In this document: positions 5,696 to 8,557 of the stretch, piece by piece
How the letters are laid out: each line of letters begins with the position of its first letter
How positions within the stretch are numbered: the stretch's first letter is position 1
NCBI GenBank assembly: GCA_002792395.1
Contig: PFOG01000170.1
Coordinates: 1 to 8,557, forward strand
Length of the DNA stretch: 8,557 nucleotides
DNA from: Candidatus Portnoybacteria bacterium CG_4_10_14_0_2_um_filter_44_20
GTDB lineage: Bacteria > Patescibacteriota > Minisyncoccia > Portnoybacterales > GCA-002795985
Direction of reading: 5' to 3'
Program-made: the position numbers and the translations under genes
The notes under the pieces: generated by a model
What the model saw: only the letters and a program-made list of their open reading frames with translations
The model's database searches: none
What the model was told of the DNA's origin: nothing

Positions 5696-5736
5696 AACGA
5701 TTTTACGAATTATTTATCAAGCTCTCTTTTGCGGAC

Positions 5737-5764
5737 TTGCAAAATTTGTAAAAATATGTATTAT
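5737..5764 (+). promoter_or_regulatory. Promoter for the IMP dehydrogenase gene
   Basis: TTGCAA (5737-5742) and TATTAT (5759-5764) are 16 bases apart. An overlapping TATATA follows at 5762-5767. Transcription would begin near 5771, leaving a leader of about 60 bases before GTG 5834. Confidence 0.5.
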
Positions 5765-5822
5765 ATACCCAATCCTAATTGACAAGAAAAGCTCCTTTAA
5801 AAATGAATAAAAGAAGTTTTTT

Positions 5823-5828
5823 GGAGGT
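5823..5828 (+). promoter_or_regulatory. Shine-Dalgarno for the IMP dehydrogenase gene, supporting a GTG start
   Basis: GGAGGT lies 5 bases before GTG 5834. The nearby ATG at 5832 is in another frame and closer to the SD, and its product does not resemble the family. GTG 5834 is therefore the start. Confidence 0.75.
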
Positions 5829-5833
5829 GGAAT

Positions 5834-7339
5834 GTGGCCAGAATTATTAACGAACCGTCGAGGACGTTCGGAGAGTATCTATTTGACCCGAATCAAAAAG
5901 AGGGGCATTATCGGCCGGAAAATGTGAACCTAAGGACTCCTCTAGTGAAACACAGAAAAAGAGAAGATCCGTCTTTGTTTTTGAATATTCCTCTGGTTTC
6001 TGCTTGTATGCAGGCGGTTTCCGGGCCGGAGTTAGCGAGCGCTTTGGCGCGTTGCGGTGGCCTGTCTTTTATTTTCCAGTCACAGTCGATAGAAGATCAA
6101 GTTGCGATGATTAGGCGGGTCAAGGGTTCCAAGGCTGGTTTTGTGGTCTCGACGTCAAACCTCAGGCCGGAGAATACCATTACAGACGTTCTTGAGCTTC
6201 ACGAGAAAACCGGACATTCAACCATTCCTATTACCCATGACGGGACGGGGGCTGGCTACTTGCTGGGAATTCTCACGGAGCATGATTGGAAGTTTGAAGA
6301 AAATCGCGGCCGGCCTGTTTCTGAAGTAATGACCAAGATAGAAGATGTCATTTTCGGTCCGGCTGGCATTTCATTGCACGAGGCCAACTCGCTCCTTAAA
6401 AAGTATAAAAAAAGTTGTCTGCCCATTATAGACAATGAAGGCAACCTTCAGTCCTTGGTTTTCTGGAAGGATTTAATGAGTCATTTGGATAACCCTGATG
6501 AATTATTAGATGTCGAAAAGCGCTTGGTAGTCGGCGCTGGCATCAATACTTGGGATTACCAAGACAGGGTACCGGCCTTGATTGCGGCGGGCGCAGATGT
6601 TCTCTGTGTCGATTCGGCCAACGGATTTACCGACCATCAGAAAGACGTCATCCGGTGGATAAAACGGGAATTTGGCAATTCGGTTAAGGTTGGCGGCGGA
6701 AACGTCGTCAGCGCCAGAGGGTTCAAATTTCTGGCTGGAGCTGGGGCCGATTTCATCAAAGTCGGGATCGGCGGCGGTTCAATCTGCATCACTCGTGAGC
6801 AAAAAGGTATTGGCAAGGGGCAGGCGACGGCCCTTATGGAGGTCGTCGAGGCAAGAGACGAAATTTTTCATCGAACCGGAATTTATATTCCGGTCTGCTC
6901 GGATGGCGCTATTGTGTATCCTGTTCATGTGGCCATGGCTTTGGCCTTGGGTGCCGATTTCGTGATGATGGGTGGCTGGTTTGCCCGCTTTCGTGAGGCG
7001 CCGGGTCGTTTAATCATGGACGGCGGCAATTATTACAAGGAATATTGGGGCGAGGCGACCAACAAAGCGCGCAATTTCTCCCGTTATGATGTCGCGCCGG
7101 ATAAAAAAGGATTATTCGTTTTTGAGGAAGGCGTTGAGGGGAGAGTACCATTCGCCGGTGATTTAAAAGACGGTGTTCGGGATGCTTTGGCCAAAATTAG
7201 AGCTACAATGTGTGATTGCGGCGCTCTCGATATTAGAGAATTCCGCGAAGAGGCCGTAATTCAGTTAGCTTCTCCTTTGGCGATTGCCGAAGGCGGAGCG
7301 AATGTTATTGTGAATAAAAACATTTTTTCGGGTAAGTAA
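5834..7339 (+). CDS. guaB: Inosine-5'-monophosphate dehydrogenase (Tritrichomonas-like type)
   Basis: This enzyme oxidises IMP to XMP with NAD+, the rate-limiting step toward GTP. It is a 501-residue TIM-barrel enzyme with a CBS pair inserted at roughly residues 108-220. IPLVSACMQAVSGPELASAL (52-71) is the first barrel strand. GIGGGSICITREQKGIGKGQ (311-330) is the active-site loop with catalytic Cys318. Arg417-Tyr418 in KARNFSRYD match the catalytic flap Arg-Tyr, and KEYWGEA (402-408) replaces the usual Y-R-G-M-G-S element. TMCDCGALDI (458-467) lies near the C-terminus. As I recall it, the T. foetus enzyme has the same length within a few residues and nearly the same active-site and flap wording (SICITREQKGIG, KEYWGE, MCNCGAL), with Cys319 and Arg418-Tyr419. 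It appears monocistronic, with its own promoter and terminator. Confidence 0.95.
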   Translation: MARIINEPSRTFGEYLFDPNQKEGHYRPENVNLRTPLVKHRKREDPSLFLNIPLVSACMQAVSGPELASALARCGGLSFIFQSQSIEDQVAMIRRVKGSKAGFVVSTSNLRPENTITDVLELHEKTGHSTIPITHDGTGAGYLLGILTEHDWKFEENRGRPVSEVMTKIEDVIFGPAGISLHEANSLLKKYKKSCLPIIDNEGNLQSLVFWKDLMSHLDNPDELLDVEKRLVVGAGINTWDYQDRVPALIAAGADVLCVDSANGFTDHQKDVIRWIKREFGNSVKVGGGNVVSARGFKFLAGAGADFIKVGIGGGSICITREQKGIGKGQATALMEVVEARDEIFHRTGIYIPVCSDGAIVYPVHVAMALALGADFVMMGGWFARFREAPGRLIMDGGNYYKEYWGEATNKARNFSRYDVAPDKKGLFVFEEGVEGRVPFAGDLKDGVRDALAKIRATMCDCGALDIREFREEAVIQLASPLAIAEGGANVIVNKNIFSGK

Positions 7340-7354
7340 AAAGATAAAAAATCA

Positions 7355-7386
7355 CCCCCGCGGTATTGCGGGGGCGTTTTGTTTTT
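7355..7386. terminator. Intrinsic terminator after guaB, probably bidirectional
   Basis: A 7-bp perfect stem, cccccgc (7355-7361) and gcgggggc's first seven bases (7368-7374), encloses the loop ggtatt. It is followed by cg and ttttgttttt on the plus strand. On the opposite strand the hairpin is followed by a T-rich tract (the complement of aaaaagataaaaaat), so it can also end the convergent radical SAM transcript. Confidence 0.85.
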
Positions 7387-7401
7387 AGCTTTCCTGCTCT
7401 T

Positions 7402-8538
7402 TTATTTTGTCATTCTTTCAATTGTAGCGAAATATTCGCGCAGGCAGTTACCGCAATGGCGGCAGGCAGTGGTGCCGTGTTCACCCTCGATCTTGCCGCA
7501 GGAATAGACCCACTTATTATATTTTTTGTCATCTAAATAGCGGACCATGATTTTTTTCCAAGCCTTGGTGGTAATGGCGTGGTAGGAATTGATTGTCCTT
7601 ATGCGGAAAGTATAATTTTTTTTGTGTTCGGCGGGAATTTGGCCATCGAAATAAGCCATAAAGGTTAAAATAATCGGAATCCCGCGCGCTGAATAGTGTT
7701 CAATAACTTCGTCGACAAGGCTTAGATTCCAGGTGTTGACTCGGACGCGGACGAACATCAGGTTTTTCGGAATGGGGTCAAGGAGGTATGCTTTGGTGTC
7801 GGTCATCTCGGCCGGGTTAACGGTTAGGACAACTGGCGCGTCAAAATTTTCGAGGTCTTTCGGGATAGCGGTATTGTAGAATTTTCTTTTGTAGAGTTTC
7901 GTACTTTCGATAACTGATTTTCCGCGGTTGTTACTGTCATTTCCGTCGTTGACGCGAATGACATACCCGTGTTTTTCGACCCAGTCCGGGTTCGGCATAT
8001 TGGGTAGATTGTCGTCCAGTGGCTCTAAATACGAACGGCCGGATTGAAAGAAGCAATCCTTGCATTTCATCGGGCATCGGCCAGTTTGCGGGATACAGCA
8101 GATAATGCCGCTGGCTTTGGTCTTGGGGTTTTCGATATAGTTCGGCCAGAGATTTTCTCGGAGTTTGGGAAGGATGAGTTTTATCTCTGTGTCCGCGGGA
8201 GTGTTGCTCAAAAGGTATCCCGACCCCAATTCTCTGAATGACCTATTAACGACATAATAGTGTCCGCGTTCTAGGAATTGAGCTGGCGTCCGGGGTGTTT
8301 TTTCCTCTGCTTCTTTGAGGGTGAAATAAGCGTTACAGATTTCTTCTCTTGATGGCTCAATTACCGGTCCCGATCTAAAAGGGTGTGGCTCGGGACTACC
8401 GCACCTACAGGATTCTGTTTTGATGACAACTGCGAATCCGTAATCAGTGTATTCTTTGTTTAAAATTTCACGCAGCGTTTCACCGTTTTTTACTCTTGCC
8501 CATATTTCCATTCTTTGCTGGCGTGTTAATTCTTTCAT
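7402..8538 (-). CDS. Radical SAM protein of unknown function with a C-terminal cysteine cluster
   Basis: This 378-residue protein carries the radical SAM motif C-P-M-K-C-K-D-C (Cys155, Cys159, Cys162), which binds a [4Fe-4S] cluster and S-adenosylmethionine. Strand-like segments that fit the partial TIM barrel follow: GYVIRVNDGND (191-201), APVVLTVNPA (234-243), LMFVRVRVNTWN (260-271) and GIPIILTFMAYFD (286-298). The C-terminus has Cys347 and then CRHCGNC (Cys359, 362, 365), probably an auxiliary iron-sulfur cluster. The N-terminus begins LTRQQRMEIWARVKNGETLR, possibly a small helical domain, and has ESCRCGS with two more cysteines. The SD AAGGAGA (8544-8550) lies 5 bases before ATG 8538. I cannot assign a named family or substrate. 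The gene stands alone on its strand here and its promoter lies beyond the window. Confidence 0.75.
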   Translation of the reverse strand: MKELTRQQRMEIWARVKNGETLREILNKEYTDYGFAVVIKTESCRCGSPEPHPFRSGPVIEPSREEICNAYFTLKEAEEKTPRTPAQFLERGHYYVVNRSFRELGSGYLLSNTPADTEIKLILPKLRENLWPNYIENPKTKASGIICCIPQTGRCPMKCKDCFFQSGRSYLEPLDDNLPNMPNPDWVEKHGYVIRVNDGNDSNNRGKSVIESTKLYKRKFYNTAIPKDLENFDAPVVLTVNPAEMTDTKAYLLDPIPKNLMFVRVRVNTWNLSLVDEVIEHYSARGIPIILTFMAYFDGQIPAEHKKNYTFRIRTINSYHAITTKAWKKIMVRYLDDKKYNKWVYSCGKIEGEHGTTACRHCGNCLREYFATIERMTK

Positions 8539-8543
8539 GTATT

Positions 8544-8550
8544 TCTCCTT
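8544..8550 (-). promoter_or_regulatory. Shine-Dalgarno for the radical SAM gene (AAGGAGA)
   Basis: AAGGAGA on the minus strand lies 5 bases before ATG 8538 and confirms that start. Only 7 further bases upstream are in the window, so the promoter cannot be seen. Confidence 0.7.
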
Positions 8551-8557
8551 TATTTTG

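Larger units (their letters stand above)
5514..5833. other. Divergent intergenic region between uppS and guaB
   Basis: This 320-base stretch contains no gene I can support. It holds the uppS -35 box near its left end and the guaB promoter and SD near its right end. In the middle is a 9-bp inverted repeat (5656-5664 and 5687-5695). At 5611-5640 there is a GC-rich segment with GGC-GTAA-GCC (5619-5628) in an imperfect dyad. A 78-codon open frame at 5546-5782 looks random. Confidence 0.6.

Noticed and set aside
5514..5736. A tRNA or other structured RNA suggested by GTTCGAC-like strings
   Set aside because: No cloverleaf with acceptor and anticodon stems could be assembled around them on either strand.
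5546..5782. Possible 78-residue protein between uppS and guaB
   Set aside because: No SD, no recognisable composition or motif, and it runs through the predicted guaB promoter.
5779..5784. Perfect TTGACA as a second guaB -35 box
   Set aside because: No acceptable -10 box lies 15-19 bases downstream; the nearest AT-rich hexamers give spacings of about 13-14 or 20.

Overview
This window looks like a chromosome segment from a Candidate Phyla Radiation (Patescibacteria, Parcubacteria-like) bacterium. That placement is inferred from protein style and was not computed. It rests on AT-leaning Lys/Ile-rich proteins, many genes without a clear Shine-Dalgarno (SD) sequence, a compact isoprenoid gene set, a cis-prenyltransferase with the wording NRRWA and ASTDNLLKR, and an ATGA stop/start overlap. 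All clearly identifiable genes are core metabolism or translation. No insertion sequence, prophage, CRISPR array, tRNA or rRNA was seen.

Layout. Positions 1-3999 are one plus-strand run: the end of leuS, a nucleoside-deoxyribosyltransferase-like gene broken by an in-frame TAA, a sugar-phosphate nucleotidyltransferase, tsaC (tRNA t6A modification), ispH and dxr. A GC-rich hairpin at 4062-4081 separates this run from a convergent minus-strand pair, uppS followed by a YjbQ-family gene. The divergent region 5463-5833 carries recognisable promoters for uppS (minus) and for a guaB-type IMP dehydrogenase (plus). A second hairpin terminator at 7355-7386 closes guaB and faces a minus-strand radical SAM gene of unknown function that runs almost to the window edge.

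How the genes fit together. Dxr catalyses the first committed step of the MEP pathway and IspH the last, yielding IPP and DMAPP. UppS condenses IPP into undecaprenyl-type phosphate, the lipid carrier for cell-wall and surface sugars. The nucleotidyltransferase could supply an activated sugar for the same envelope work, but this is inference. LeuRS and TsaC serve translation, and IMP dehydrogenase serves GTP synthesis.

Most notable observations: (1) dxr loses its frame exactly at a seven-A run phased as A_AAA_AAA, and a -1 shift restores a normal 386-residue Dxr. (2) A perfect 17-bp inverted repeat surrounds the ispH translation start. (3) The IMP dehydrogenase strongly resembles the divergent Tritrichomonas foetus type rather than the usual bacterial GuaB. 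(4) The radical SAM protein has a second cysteine cluster at its C-terminus and matches no family I can name. (5) The gene after leuS has a premature stop. Two lesions in four kilobases also raise the possibility of assembly errors.
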